In this document: in pieces, positions 47,073-56,058 of the stretch
Layout: the number at the start of each line of letters is the position of its first letter
Position numbering within the stretch: position 1 is the stretch's first letter
Assembly (NCBI RefSeq): GCF_963667985.1
Contig: NZ_OY764081.1
Location: forward strand, 248,001 to 312,000
Source of the DNA: an uncultured Methanocorpusculum sp.
GTDB lineage: Archaea > Halobacteriota > Methanomicrobia > Methanomicrobiales > Methanocorpusculaceae
Length of the DNA stretch: 64,000 nucleotides
Direction of reading: 5' to 3'
Program-made: the position numbers and the translations under genes
The notes under the pieces: generated by a model
Database searches by the model: none
Seen by the model: the letters and a program-made list of their open reading frames with translations, nothing else
What the model was told of the DNA's origin: nothing

Positions 47073-47738
47073 ATCTACGGAATTACATTACGAGTATGGG
47101 GAGATTATGCATGTTTTACCCGACCAGAAATGAAGGTCGAACGGGTAAGTTATGATGTGATCACTCCATCAGCAGCACGGGGAATTTTAGAGGCGATCCA
47201 TTGGAAACCTGCGATTCGCTGGGTGATTGATGAAATCCAGGTCATGCAGCCTATCGCATTTTCCAATATCAGACGAAATGAAGTCTCCTCTATCGTGAAA
47301 AGTCCGGGTCCTTTGATGAAAACTGTTTCAGAAAAAGGGTCTGCAGAATCCTTCTATCAAAACACCCAGAAGGACCGACAGTAGCGGGCGACCCTGATGC
47401 TCAAAAATGTTGAGTACATTATCAAAGCTCACTTTGAACTGACAAAGAAAGCGGGAGATGGTGACACGGAAGAGAAGCATTACAATATATTTCTCCGACG
47501 GGCACGGAAAGGTCAGTGTCATCACCAGCCTTACTTCGGATGCAGAGAGTTTCCCGTTTCATTTGAACTGGTGGAAGAACCTCTCGCGAAAATCCCAATA
47601 GATGAGGATCGTGATCTTGGATGGATGCTCTACGACATTAATTTCAGCGATGATATGACGCCGAAATTTTTCCGTGCGCAGATGCATAAAGGGACCATTA
47701 CGATCCCGGAGTCGTTTCACAAAGAGGTGAACGTATGA
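47073..47738 (+). pseudogene. cas5: cas5c, lost start codon and internal TAG
   Basis: In type I-C, Cas5c is the crRNA-processing nuclease as well as a Cascade subunit. The frame from 47073 reads [20 protein letters not shown] and [19 protein letters not shown], the family N-terminus. A perfect GGAGGTGAT (47061-47069) precedes it. However, where ATG is expected (47073-47075) the codon is ATC, and no ATG, GTG or TTG occurs in frame until 47130. An in-frame TAG at 47382-47384 replaces a Gln of the conserved DRQQRATL motif; downstream the frame is good to 47738. Two independent lesions make normal Cas5c unlikely. Confidence 0.85.
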
Positions 47739-49499
47739 TCCTCACGGCCCTGTCCGAGTTATACGACAATCTCGTGCTGGATCCAAGATCGGGAGTCGCT
47801 CAGCCGAACTACTCGAGTGTGCCGTGCTCGTATGCGGTAGAATTGTCCCAACATGGAGATTTTAACGGCATTATCACCTTAGTTGAGAATAAACAGCGCG
47901 TAATGATGAGCGTCCCGGAACAAACCGGCCGCTCCGGAAAAAATCCCCTGCCCTATTTCCTCTGTGATAATGCGAAGTACCTCCTTGGTTTCGAGTATGA
48001 CAAAAAGGAGAAAAAAACTGATTCCCACGGCCGAACGTTTGCGCAGTGCGTATGATGCCTATCAGAAAATCATCGGCTTGTCCGAGGATGCCGGGCTCAA
48101 AGCAGTGATCGCATTTCTCAAAAACAGAGTAGAGGGCATCCCTCTCGATATTCCGGTAGATCACCCGGTTTATCAGAGCGGGAATGTCGTGTTCCGTCTC
48201 GCGGATGAAAAAGGATACATCCACGAGCGATCCGAAGCGAAGAACGCCTGGGAGACGTATTGCAATGCTTCTTCTTCGTCAGAAGAATGCGGACAGTGTC
48301 TGGTCACCGGACTTTTGAATCAGCCTCTTGCAAAAACGCACACTATGCTCAAAGGGGTAGCAGACGCGAATACAACCGGTTGTGTTATCGTCGGTTTCAA
48401 TTTTCCATCGTTCACCTCGTATGGAAAAACCCAGAGTTATAATGCACCCATTTCTGAAAAGGCGATGTTTGCCTATACGACCGCCCTTAATTATCTTCTT
48501 TCGAAAAATGACCGCAGGATTCAGATCGGGGATACGACCGTAGTATTCTGGACAGACGCCAAAGAAGACGGAAAGGCATTATCTCTGATTTCGGCACTTC
48601 TTGGTGCAAATGCTCCAAAAGACACAGACACTTCAGACACATCGACCGAACTACAGATTCTTGACATTCTGAAAAAAGTTCGGTCCGGTCAGGCAGTGAA
48701 CGATCCCGAGTTTAAGGTGAAAACGTACATCCTCGGTCTTGCTCCAAATGTTGCCCGGGCATCTATCAGATTCTGGTATGAGGACACGCTTGAGAATTTC
48801 ATTCTAAAGACGGGCGAACATGCCGAGAATATGGATGTGGTAAAATCCGCGAAACTCAAACCGAGACTCGTTTCAATTGGGGATATTCTGAGAAGCATTA
48901 CGGTAAAATCCAGTAAAAAATGGTGGGAGAATGTCCCATCGTCCTATGAAACCGCATTGTTTCGGGCAGTTATTTCAGGAGATATGTATCCTACATCGGT
49001 ATATTCGGCTGTTTTGATGAGAATACGTGCCGAGGCAGGAGATGATTACGGTATCGATTATATTCGCGTAGGATATCTGAAAGCATACCTGAGACGGTAT
49101 TATCAGAAACAGAATATGACGGAAAAAATGGAGGAGTTAACAGTGAGTTTAAATCAAAAATCAACAGATACAGCCTATTCTCTTGGAAGGCTGTTCGCTG
49201 TGATGGAGGCATTGCAGCAGAAAGCGAACGGCACATCGACCATCCGGTCACGGTATTTCGCATCGGCTTCGGCGAACCCGAAACTGGTGTTTCCAACGCT
49301 GCTGAATTTATCACAGCATCATATCGCCAAGATCGATGGAAGATATTACGACAAACAGATGGAGGCAATTTTGTCAGGCGTGACCGAATTCCCAGCGGCT
49401 TTCAATCTGGAAGATCAGGGCAAGTTTGTTCTGGGATATTATCACCAGCGCGAATTTATCTACACGAAAAAGGAAGATAAAGAATTACAGGAGGCTTGA
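47735..49499 (+). pseudogene. cas8c: cas8c (csd1) with poly-A frameshift
   Basis: Large Cascade subunit that reads the PAM. The ATG overlaps the cas5 stop (ATGA). Residues 1-~93 (MILTALSELYDNLVLDPRSG...PYFLCDNAKYLLGFEYDKKE) are in one frame. The remaining ~495 residues (AERLRSAYDAYQKIIGLSED through YYHQREFIYTKKED) are in another. The switch falls at a run of seven As (48011-48017); removing one A restores a single 587-residue frame of normal I-C length. No other break is seen. Confidence 0.85.
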
Positions 49500-49502
49500 A
49501 GT

Positions 49503-50368
49503 ATGGCAATTGAAAACAGATATGAATTTGTAATGTTGTTTGATGTGGAAAACGGTAACCCGAACGGCGACCCGGATGCAGGAAATATGCCCAGGATCGA
49601 TCCAGAGACGAGTTACGGCATCGTGACGGATGTGTGCATCAAGAGAAAGATTCGGGATTACGTGGCTACGGTTAAAGAGGAGGAACCGGGTTTCCAGATC
49701 TATGTTCGCGACGGAGCTGTTTTGAATGCTCAGCACGAGCTTGCCTACAAGAACTACGAAATGAAGCCAGAAGAGAAGAAACTGCCGAAAGATGAGGCGG
49801 ATGCAAAAAAGATCACGGGATTCATGTGTGAGAACTTCTACGATATCCGGACGTTTGGAGCAGTGATGACAACAAAAGTGAACTGCGGACAGGTCAGGGG
49901 TCCGGTCCAAATCAATTTCGCCCGAAGTATCGATCCGATCGTTCCTCAGGAGATCACGATCACCCGTGTTGCGGTGACAAGTAAAGAGGATGCGGAGAAG
50001 AAGGAGCATGAAATGGGAAGAAAACACATCGTGCCGTATGCCTTGTACCGTGTTGAGGGATATATTTCCGCAAATCTCGCACAGAAGGTCACCGGTTTCG
50101 ATGATACGGATCTTGATCTGCTCTGGGAATCTTTGATCAATCTGTTCGAACACGATCACTCGGCAGCACGCGGTAAGATGGCAACAAGAAAGTTGTTCGT
50201 GTTCAAACACGACTCGGCTCTCGGCTGTGCTCCATCCCATGTGCGTTCGATCAGATCTCCGTGACCAGGAAGGATGCATCAAAACCAGCACGCGGTTTTG
50301 AAGATTACGCAATAAATGTGGATACGGATAAAATTCCAAAATCAGTAGAGCTGATCGAGAAGCTCTAA
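49503..50368 (+). pseudogene. cas7: cas7 (csd2) with C-terminal frameshift
   Basis: Backbone subunit of I-C Cascade. RBS AGGAGG before the ATG; frame [20 protein letters not shown], with [22 protein letters not shown] and [25 protein letters not shown] motifs. At about 50243-50246 the frame slips; one base seems missing (CTG-TTC expected, C-GTTC present). The premature stop is at 50262-50264. The other frame continues correctly: [31 protein letters not shown], ending LIEKL-TAA at 50366. About 35-40 C-terminal residues are lost. Confidence 0.85.
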
Positions 50369-50405
50369 GCCGGAACATTATCCAGTATCCCCAACTTTAG
50401 GGGAG

Positions 50406-50560
50406 GTCATGTCCTTACGGGCACGTGGATTGAAATATTGTGAGTTTATATGGTCCTGCAATTTTGTTGTCGTGCCCCTCGTGGGCACGTGGATTGAAAT
50501 GATACATAGATTCTCGGTGCCTGGCGGGAGGGGTGTCGTGCCCCTCGTGGGCACTCAAAT
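50406..50560 (+). CRISPR. CRISPR array 2 (3 repeats, degenerate ends)
   Basis: Repeats at 50406-50436 (mutated 5' half), 50469-50500 (perfect 32-nt consensus) and 50535-about 50560 (last part replaced by TCAAAT), with spacers of 32 and 34 nt. It is in crRNA sense on the plus strand, opposite to array 1, and begins 37 nt after cas7. Only two spacers remain. Confidence 0.9.
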
Positions 50561-50657
50561 CATTTTTATACCTTTTATCCCAACTCAGACCTTTCATGAA
50601 ATCGATGGACATCCCAAAATGTCAATGTCTGCCTCTTCTCCTGAATCCAACATAGAA

Positions 50658-50708
50658 GATATTTCCACCGCGGGCCGCTCCGCGCCTGAGTCGTGGCCCC
50701 GCACCCCA
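50658..50708 (-). repeat. island-boundary repeat, copy B (inverted)
   Basis: The reverse complement matches copy A (41321-41372) with three mismatches over about 51 bp. It lies just outside array 2. The rest of 50561-50927 holds no gene; the dapL promoter lies at its right end (TATA-like TTAATTTA at about 50894). Confidence 0.65.
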
Positions 50709-50927
50709 AATCAAAAAAAAGAGAGAGAATATTAGAAAAACGGCAGGCCCAACAAATCCTGCTCGATATTGAGGGGGAATCCTGCACACACCGTGATAAA
50801 AACCTCAAAAATCCGACATCTCCGCAGCGAAAAACTTCGCGCTAAATAGCTTTATCTGCCGTCATCAACACCGCTCAACTCCCCCCGACAAACGTCTTAA
50901 TTTATTTGCACGTTCAATATTAATGCG

Positions 50928-52082
50928 ATGTACGCAAAACGGCTTGACAACTTACCTCCGTATCTTTTCGCACAGATAGATGCATTGAAGGCACAGAAGC
51001 GTGCCGAGGGTGTTGATTTGATTGATCTTGGTGTGGGGGACCCGGATTTACCGACGCCGAAGCATATTGTTGATGTGTTATGTGAAGCCGCTAGGGATCC
51101 TGCAACACATCATTATCCAGACTACTTAGGAATGCTCGAGTACAGGCAGGCGGTCGCCACCTGGTATGACAGACGTTTCGGCGTGAAGCTCGACCCGAAA
51201 AAAGAGGTCCTCGCATTGATTGGATCCAAAGAGGGTATCGCACACATCCCCGAGGCATTCGTCAATCCGGGCGACTATGTCCTGGTATCCGATCCGGGAT
51301 ACCCGGTTTACAAAACCTCTACACTCTTCGCAGATGGAAAATGCCACCCGATGCCGCTTCTCGAGAAGAACGACTTCCTTCCGGACTACTCCGCTATTCC
51401 AAAGGATGTTTTGAAAAACGCAAAACTCATGTTCATCGGCTACCCGAACAACCCGACAGGTGCGGTTGCCTCCATGGACTTCTTCGAAGAGACCGTTGAC
51501 TTCGCGAAAGACAACGACATCATTGTCGTTCACGACAACGCCTACTCGGAGATCTCCTATGACGGCTACAAATCTCCCTCCTTCCTCGAGGCAAAAGGCG
51601 CCATGGACGTTGGACTTGAGACCCACTCGCTTTCCAAAACCTACAACATGACCGGCTGGCGTATCGGCATGTGTGTTGGAAATGCAGGACTTATCGAGGC
51701 ATTCGGCAGAGTCAAAACCAACATCGACTCGGGCGTATTCGATGCAATTCAGCGTGCATCGATCGTTGCCCTCACAGGCCCTCAGGACTGTGTCGATCAG
51801 GCATGTGCCGTGTATCAGGAACGCCGCGACGCACTGGTCTCCGGCCTTAGGTCTCTTGGTTTCGAGGTAACTGCCCCGAAAGCATCCTTCTACGTGTGGA
51901 TGAAGGTACCCGACTCGGTCGAGTTCGTTGCAAAAATGATCAATGAAGCAGGAATCGTCGTGACGCCGGGAACAGGATTTGGCGCATCAGGAGCAGGATA
52001 CATCCGCTTTGCCATTACCCGTCCCGTCGACAGAATCAAAGAAGCAATCGTCCGCATGAACGAATGCGGCATCAGAGGATAA
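50928..52082 (+). CDS. dapL: LL-diaminopimelate aminotransferase
   Basis: Converts tetrahydrodipicolinate to LL-DAP in one step for lysine. The 384-residue fold-type I aminotransferase has LIDLGVGDPDLPTPKHIVD, MFIGYPNNPTGAVA, and PLP lysine in SLSKTYNMTGWRIGM near residue 237. Class II DapL group by its N-terminus. It is followed at once by lysA, supporting the role. Confidence 0.92.
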   Translation: MYAKRLDNLPPYLFAQIDALKAQKRAEGVDLIDLGVGDPDLPTPKHIVDVLCEAARDPATHHYPDYLGMLEYRQAVATWYDRRFGVKLDPKKEVLALIGSKEGIAHIPEAFVNPGDYVLVSDPGYPVYKTSTLFADGKCHPMPLLEKNDFLPDYSAIPKDVLKNAKLMFIGYPNNPTGAVASMDFFEETVDFAKDNDIIVVHDNAYSEISYDGYKSPSFLEAKGAMDVGLETHSLSKTYNMTGWRIGMCVGNAGLIEAFGRVKTNIDSGVFDAIQRASIVALTGPQDCVDQACAVYQERRDALVSGLRSLGFEVTAPKASFYVWMKVPDSVEFVAKMINEAGIVVTPGTGFGASGAGYIRFAITRPVDRIKEAIVRMNECGIRG

Positions 52083-52083
52083 C

Positions 52084-53385
52084 ATGAACCTTCCCGAATC
52101 ACTCTCAGTTAGCGGCGGTCACCTTTTCTGCGGGGGCGCGGACTGCGTCTCACTTGCGGAAAAGTTCGGGACTCCGCTCTATGTCACGAACGAGAATCAC
52201 GTGACCGGAAACTTCAGACGCTATGAGGCGGCACTGAAGAAGTACACAAACAACGTTCAGCTTCTCTACGCCGCAAAGGCAAACGAGAACCCCGTGATCA
52301 TCCAGTCGCTTGCACGCGAAGGTGCCGGCGCAGACATCTTCTCGCTTGGAGAGATGCGTGCCGCACTTGAAGCCGGAATCCCTGCCGGGATCCTTCTCTT
52401 TAACGGCAGTTCGAAGACCGAAGAGGACCTTCGCGCAGCCATCGAAAAAGACATCATGATCTCCGTCGACTCGGTCGACGAGCTTCGTCAGATCGATGCG
52501 ATCACAAAAGAACTCAAGAAGACCGCGAAGATCGGATTCCGTGTCAATCCGGCAATCGAAGTGCCGACCCACCCGAAGATCGCCACCGGTATCAAAAACA
52601 GCAAGTTCGGCATCCCAGCCGAGATGATCCTGGAAGCATACCGCGAAGCCCTTTCGATGGAATATGTCGTTCCGGTCGGCATGCACTGTCACATCGGTTC
52701 CCAGATCCTTGAAGTCGAGCCTTTCGCGATCGCCTGCGGCGTTATCATGAAAGTGGCCGGCGAAGTCACCAAGATCGGCGTCAAGCTCGAGTTCATCGAC
52801 TTCGGCGGAGGACTCGGTATCCCGTACCACCGCGAAGGAACCGTCGACAAAGCACCGACACCCGAGGAGTATGCGGCTGCCGTTATGCCCGTATTCCTTG
52901 AAGGATGCAAAAAGGCCGGCATCTCACCCGCATTCTGGGTCGAACCCGGAAGATGGATGGTCGGCGAGTCGACGATCCTTTTAACACGCGTCAACTCCGT
53001 GAAGAAGGTTCACAAGACCTTTGTGAACGTCGATGCAGGATTCAACCTCCTGATCCGTCCGGCGATGTATGACTCATGGCACGAGGTCGTTGTAGCCAAC
53101 AAGGCAGACCAGCCTGCAGACGGAACCTACACGATCACCGGCCCCATCTGTGAGACCGGAGATATCTTCGGATCCGACCGGGCTCTGCCTTCGGTCGTTG
53201 CCGGCGATCTTATCGCGGTCTTGGATGCAGGAGCATACGGTTACTCGATGTCTTCCCAGTACAACTCGCGTCCCCGATGCCCCGAGGTCTTAGTGAACGG
53301 CGACAAGGCAGAACTTATGCGCCGTGCCGAGACCTACGAGGAAATGACCGGCTGCGTAGTCACTCCTTCCTGGCACAGAAAATAA
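52084..53385 (+). CDS. lysA: diaminopimelate decarboxylase
   Basis: Last step of lysine synthesis. The 433-residue alanine-racemase-fold PLP enzyme has the lysine in LLYAAKANENP near residue 60, GMHCHIGSQI, DFGGGLGIPY, EPGRWMV and the catalytic Cys in PICETGDIFGSDR. 1 nt after dapL. Confidence 0.96.
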   Translation: MNLPESLSVSGGHLFCGGADCVSLAEKFGTPLYVTNENHVTGNFRRYEAALKKYTNNVQLLYAAKANENPVIIQSLAREGAGADIFSLGEMRAALEAGIPAGILLFNGSSKTEEDLRAAIEKDIMISVDSVDELRQIDAITKELKKTAKIGFRVNPAIEVPTHPKIATGIKNSKFGIPAEMILEAYREALSMEYVVPVGMHCHIGSQILEVEPFAIACGVIMKVAGEVTKIGVKLEFIDFGGGLGIPYHREGTVDKAPTPEEYAAAVMPVFLEGCKKAGISPAFWVEPGRWMVGESTILLTRVNSVKKVHKTFVNVDAGFNLLIRPAMYDSWHEVVVANKADQPADGTYTITGPICETGDIFGSDRALPSVVAGDLIAVLDAGAYGYSMSSQYNSRPRCPEVLVNGDKAELMRRAETYEEMTGCVVTPSWHRK

Positions 53386-53388
53386 TAC

Positions 53389-54663
53389 ATGCATTACGCG
53401 CTCGTCTCTGATCTCCTCAGTAAGGAAGCATTCGATGAGTGGGTAGAGCAAAAATCAGCCTCCCTTGGCGGGCTGGTGGATGAGGTCACGGCAGCAATGA
53501 TGGTCGTGGACGAGCTTGGACGACGCCATATCAAAATCGGCGACATTCCGTCGGCTCGGACCTCCATCGTCTCTTTTTTCGGCAAGATCCTCGAGATCAA
53601 ACCGCCGCGTGAGTTTATCCGCGAAGGGGAACCGCCCGGACTCGTTGCTTCTATCATTCTCGGCGACCCCACCGGAACGGTGACTCTGAGTCTCTGGGAT
53701 GAACGGGCAGAGGTGGCGGCGGAGCTTGAAGTCGGGTCGGTGATCGAAGTGATCGCAAAACCCCGCCCCGGAAAGAAGGAAGCGAACTGTCTTGCTCTTC
53801 GGGAAAATCAGGTGACGATCGTCGAGACGAAAAAGCCGCCCAAGTCTGAGACGATGTCGGCTCCGCTTACGGTCAAGATTCTTGCCGCGTTTGAGATGAA
53901 GGAGATCGTCCGCCGGGATGGGACCTCCTCGTTTCTGCAGGAGTTCATCATCGGAGATGCCTCCGGGACGGCACGTCTGGTCAGCTGGTCGCCTGAACTT
54001 TTCGCCGATGTGGATGCGGGATCATGCGTCTCGATTTCAGGCGTACAGAGAAAGGAGGACGAGGGCATCATCGAGTATGTCGTCTCCGACTCGGCCGAGA
54101 TCCGTATCGTGCCGGACGAGATCACCGTTCTTTCCATAGATGCGTCCGAGGTGAGCGAAGGATCGAACCCGATCGTCACCGGAGTCGTGACATCCGTTTC
54201 CGAGATACGATCGTTCACTACCCGCCGCGGAACGGAGTCGCGTGTCAGAAATGTCGCAATCCGCGGCTCTGCGGCTTCCCGCAGCGTGAATGTCGCCGTC
54301 TGGGGAGACGCCGCAGACACGCTTTTTTTGCCGGGCGACTCCGTCCAGGTGATCAACGCCGCTGCAAAACTGAATCGGTATGGGGAACTGGAACTCTCCG
54401 TCGGCCGCGGTTCGGTGATGCAGACGGTTTCCCTCCCGGGAGTACATATTTCGGTGACCGGCATGGTGATTTTGCGGCCAGAAGGTCTTGCGCTTGACAA
54501 CGGAAAAGAGGTTTGGATACTGATCACCGATCAGACCCCTGAACTCGGGATGACGGCGGATGTTGAAGGCATCATGCAAAACGGGCGGATCAAGGTGACG
54601 AATATCGATATCCAGACCCCCGATCCTGCTCCGCTCGTTTCGCGGCTCGAACCTCTCTTATAA
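53389..54663 (+). CDS. RPA-like single-stranded DNA-binding protein
   Basis: A 424-residue protein built of an N-terminal helical segment (about 1-45) and at least three or four OB folds. The first covers about 60-155 (SFFGKILEIKPPREF, VTLSLWDERA), with further folds at about 170-260 and 270-370 and a short last one. This layout matches archaeal RPA of methanogens; the C-terminal zinc finger of some homologues is absent. 3 nt after lysA and just upstream of the recombinase gene radA, which suits a role in replication and repair. Confidence 0.87.
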   Translation: MHYALVSDLLSKEAFDEWVEQKSASLGGLVDEVTAAMMVVDELGRRHIKIGDIPSARTSIVSFFGKILEIKPPREFIREGEPPGLVASIILGDPTGTVTLSLWDERAEVAAELEVGSVIEVIAKPRPGKKEANCLALRENQVTIVETKKPPKSETMSAPLTVKILAAFEMKEIVRRDGTSSFLQEFIIGDASGTARLVSWSPELFADVDAGSCVSISGVQRKEDEGIIEYVVSDSAEIRIVPDEITVLSIDASEVSEGSNPIVTGVVTSVSEIRSFTTRRGTESRVRNVAIRGSAASRSVNVAVWGDAADTLFLPGDSVQVINAAAKLNRYGELELSVGRGSVMQTVSLPGVHISVTGMVILRPEGLALDNGKEVWILITDQTPELGMTADVEGIMQNGRIKVTNIDIQTPDPAPLVSRLEPLL

Positions 54664-54843
54664 TCCAAGTTTATCGGTGATCTTTCGTTTGGCATATTCA
54701 CCGAACGCCTTTTTGCATTCAGGCGACCGGATAAAATCATACACGAGCTGGTCAATGATCGGCTTCACGAGCGGGTTGGATGCAATGTCCCCTGCCATGT
54801 CGATGAGGGCATCTTTGTATTCTTGATTGTTTTTTTCGGCCAT
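54658..54843 (-). CDS. small helical hypothetical protein
   Basis: A 61-residue protein from the ATG at 54843 (MAEKNNQEYKDALIDMAGDI, then LVKPIIDQLVYDFIRSPECK, ending KITDKLGL). Longer versions upstream are unlikely. Unrecognised; soluble and charged. Its stop overlaps the end of the RPA-like gene by 6 nt (convergent). Confidence 0.65.
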   Translation of the reverse strand: MAEKNNQEYKDALIDMAGDIASNPLVKPIIDQLVYDFIRSPECKKAFGEYAKRKITDKLGL

Positions 54844-54962
54844 ACCGATAGATGGGTCAACGGCGGGTATAAGGATATCGGAGCAGGGCAAAAGGCTCTG
54901 AAAAAATACAAAAAAATTTTGGCATCCCTCTGAGTGAGAGCGGTGTTTTTCCAAGGGTGTCG

Positions 54963-54998
54963 GGCATTATCGCACCGCGCGGTTAGGGGTTTATATGG
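54963..54998 (+). promoter_or_regulatory. radA promoter with 22-bp operator-like element
   Basis: The element at 54963-54984 (GGCATTATCGCACCG followed by CGCGGTT) contains the imperfect palindrome CACCGCGCGGT. It is followed by one base, GGGG and a TATA box TTTATATGG at 54990-54998. Transcription should start near 55018. An exact copy with the same layout is at 41171-41206 on the other strand. Confidence 0.65.
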
Positions 54999-55048
54999 CT
55001 CGGTGCAGATGTATTAGTATATCTGAAAAAACAGGAGAACAAGAAGAT

Positions 55049-56038
55049 ATGACAGCACTTGATATTGAAGAAATCCCGGGAGTTGGACCGGCAACCGCCG
55101 ACCGTCTGCGTGATGCCGGCTATATTACGGTTGAAAGCATCGCGACGGCGACGCCGGTAGATCTCGCAGAAGCAGCTGAACTTGGCGAATCCACCACGAA
55201 AAAGATCATCAAAGCAGCCCGCGAGATGGCAGATATCGGCGGATTTAAAACCGGAACCGACATTCTCGCAAGAAGACAGGATATTCTCAAACTAAAGACC
55301 CTCGTTCCCGAGATCGATGAACTGTTCGGCGGAGGTCTTGAGACCCAGGCAATCACCGAACTGTATGGTGAGTTTGGTTCTGGAAAATCCCAGATCGCCC
55401 ATCAGCTGGCGATAAACTGTCAGCTCCCGCAGGAACTCGGCGGTCTTGGGGGCAGCTGTCTCTACATAGATACGGAGAACACCTTCCGTCCCGAGCGTAT
55501 CGAACAGATGGCAGAAGGTCTGGAACTTGGGGATCTGCCGGAAGGATACACGATTCCTACACCGGAAGAGTTCCTTGCAAACATCCACGTAGCCCGGGCC
55601 CATTCTTCGGATCACCAGATGCTTCTTATCGACGCTGCCAGAGAACTTTCGAACGAACTTACGGCCTCCGGTCTCCCGGTCAAGCTCATCATCATCGATT
55701 CTCTGACGAGCCTCTTCAGATCCGAATATGCCGGCCGCGGCACCCTTGCCGGCAGACAACAGAAACTCAACAGACATATGCACGACCTCTTCAAACTGGT
55801 CGATGATCTGAACGCGATCGCGCTGGTCACAAACCAGGTCATGGCAAACCCGGGTCTTCTCTTCGGTGACCCGACAAAACCGATCGGCGGAAACATCGTC
55901 GGCCACACGGCGACCTACCGTGTATATCTCAGAAAGAGCAAAGCAGGAAAGCGTATCGCCAGACTTGTGGACAGCCCGAACCTCCCCGAAGGCGAAGCGA
56001 CCTTCATGGTCGAAACCGCAGGTATCAAAGCCTGCTGA
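55049..56038 (+). CDS. radA: DNA repair and recombination protein RadA
   Basis: Archaeal Rad51/RecA recombinase. The 329-residue product starts [20 protein letters not shown] (helix-hairpin-helix N-domain). It has Walker [16 protein letters not shown] near residue 109, the [15 protein letters not shown] segment, Walker [18 protein letters not shown], and loop 2 [20 protein letters not shown]. The length is standard. AGGAG lies about 11 nt before the ATG at 55049; the longer frame from 54995 would begin inside the promoter. Confidence 0.97.
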   Translation: MTALDIEEIPGVGPATADRLRDAGYITVESIATATPVDLAEAAELGESTTKKIIKAAREMADIGGFKTGTDILARRQDILKLKTLVPEIDELFGGGLETQAITELYGEFGSGKSQIAHQLAINCQLPQELGGLGGSCLYIDTENTFRPERIEQMAEGLELGDLPEGYTIPTPEEFLANIHVARAHSSDHQMLLIDAARELSNELTASGLPVKLIIIDSLTSLFRSEYAGRGTLAGRQQKLNRHMHDLFKLVDDLNAIALVTNQVMANPGLLFGDPTKPIGGNIVGHTATYRVYLRKSKAGKRIARLVDSPNLPEGEATFMVETAGIKAC

Positions 56039-56058
56039 CCCCAATACTATTTTTAATC

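Noticed and set aside
47382..47384. TAG in cas5 as a pyrrolysine codon
   Set aside because: Pyrrolysine use is known from Methanosarcinales and Methanomassiliicoccales, not expected here. The position is a conserved Gln, and the same gene also lacks its start codon.
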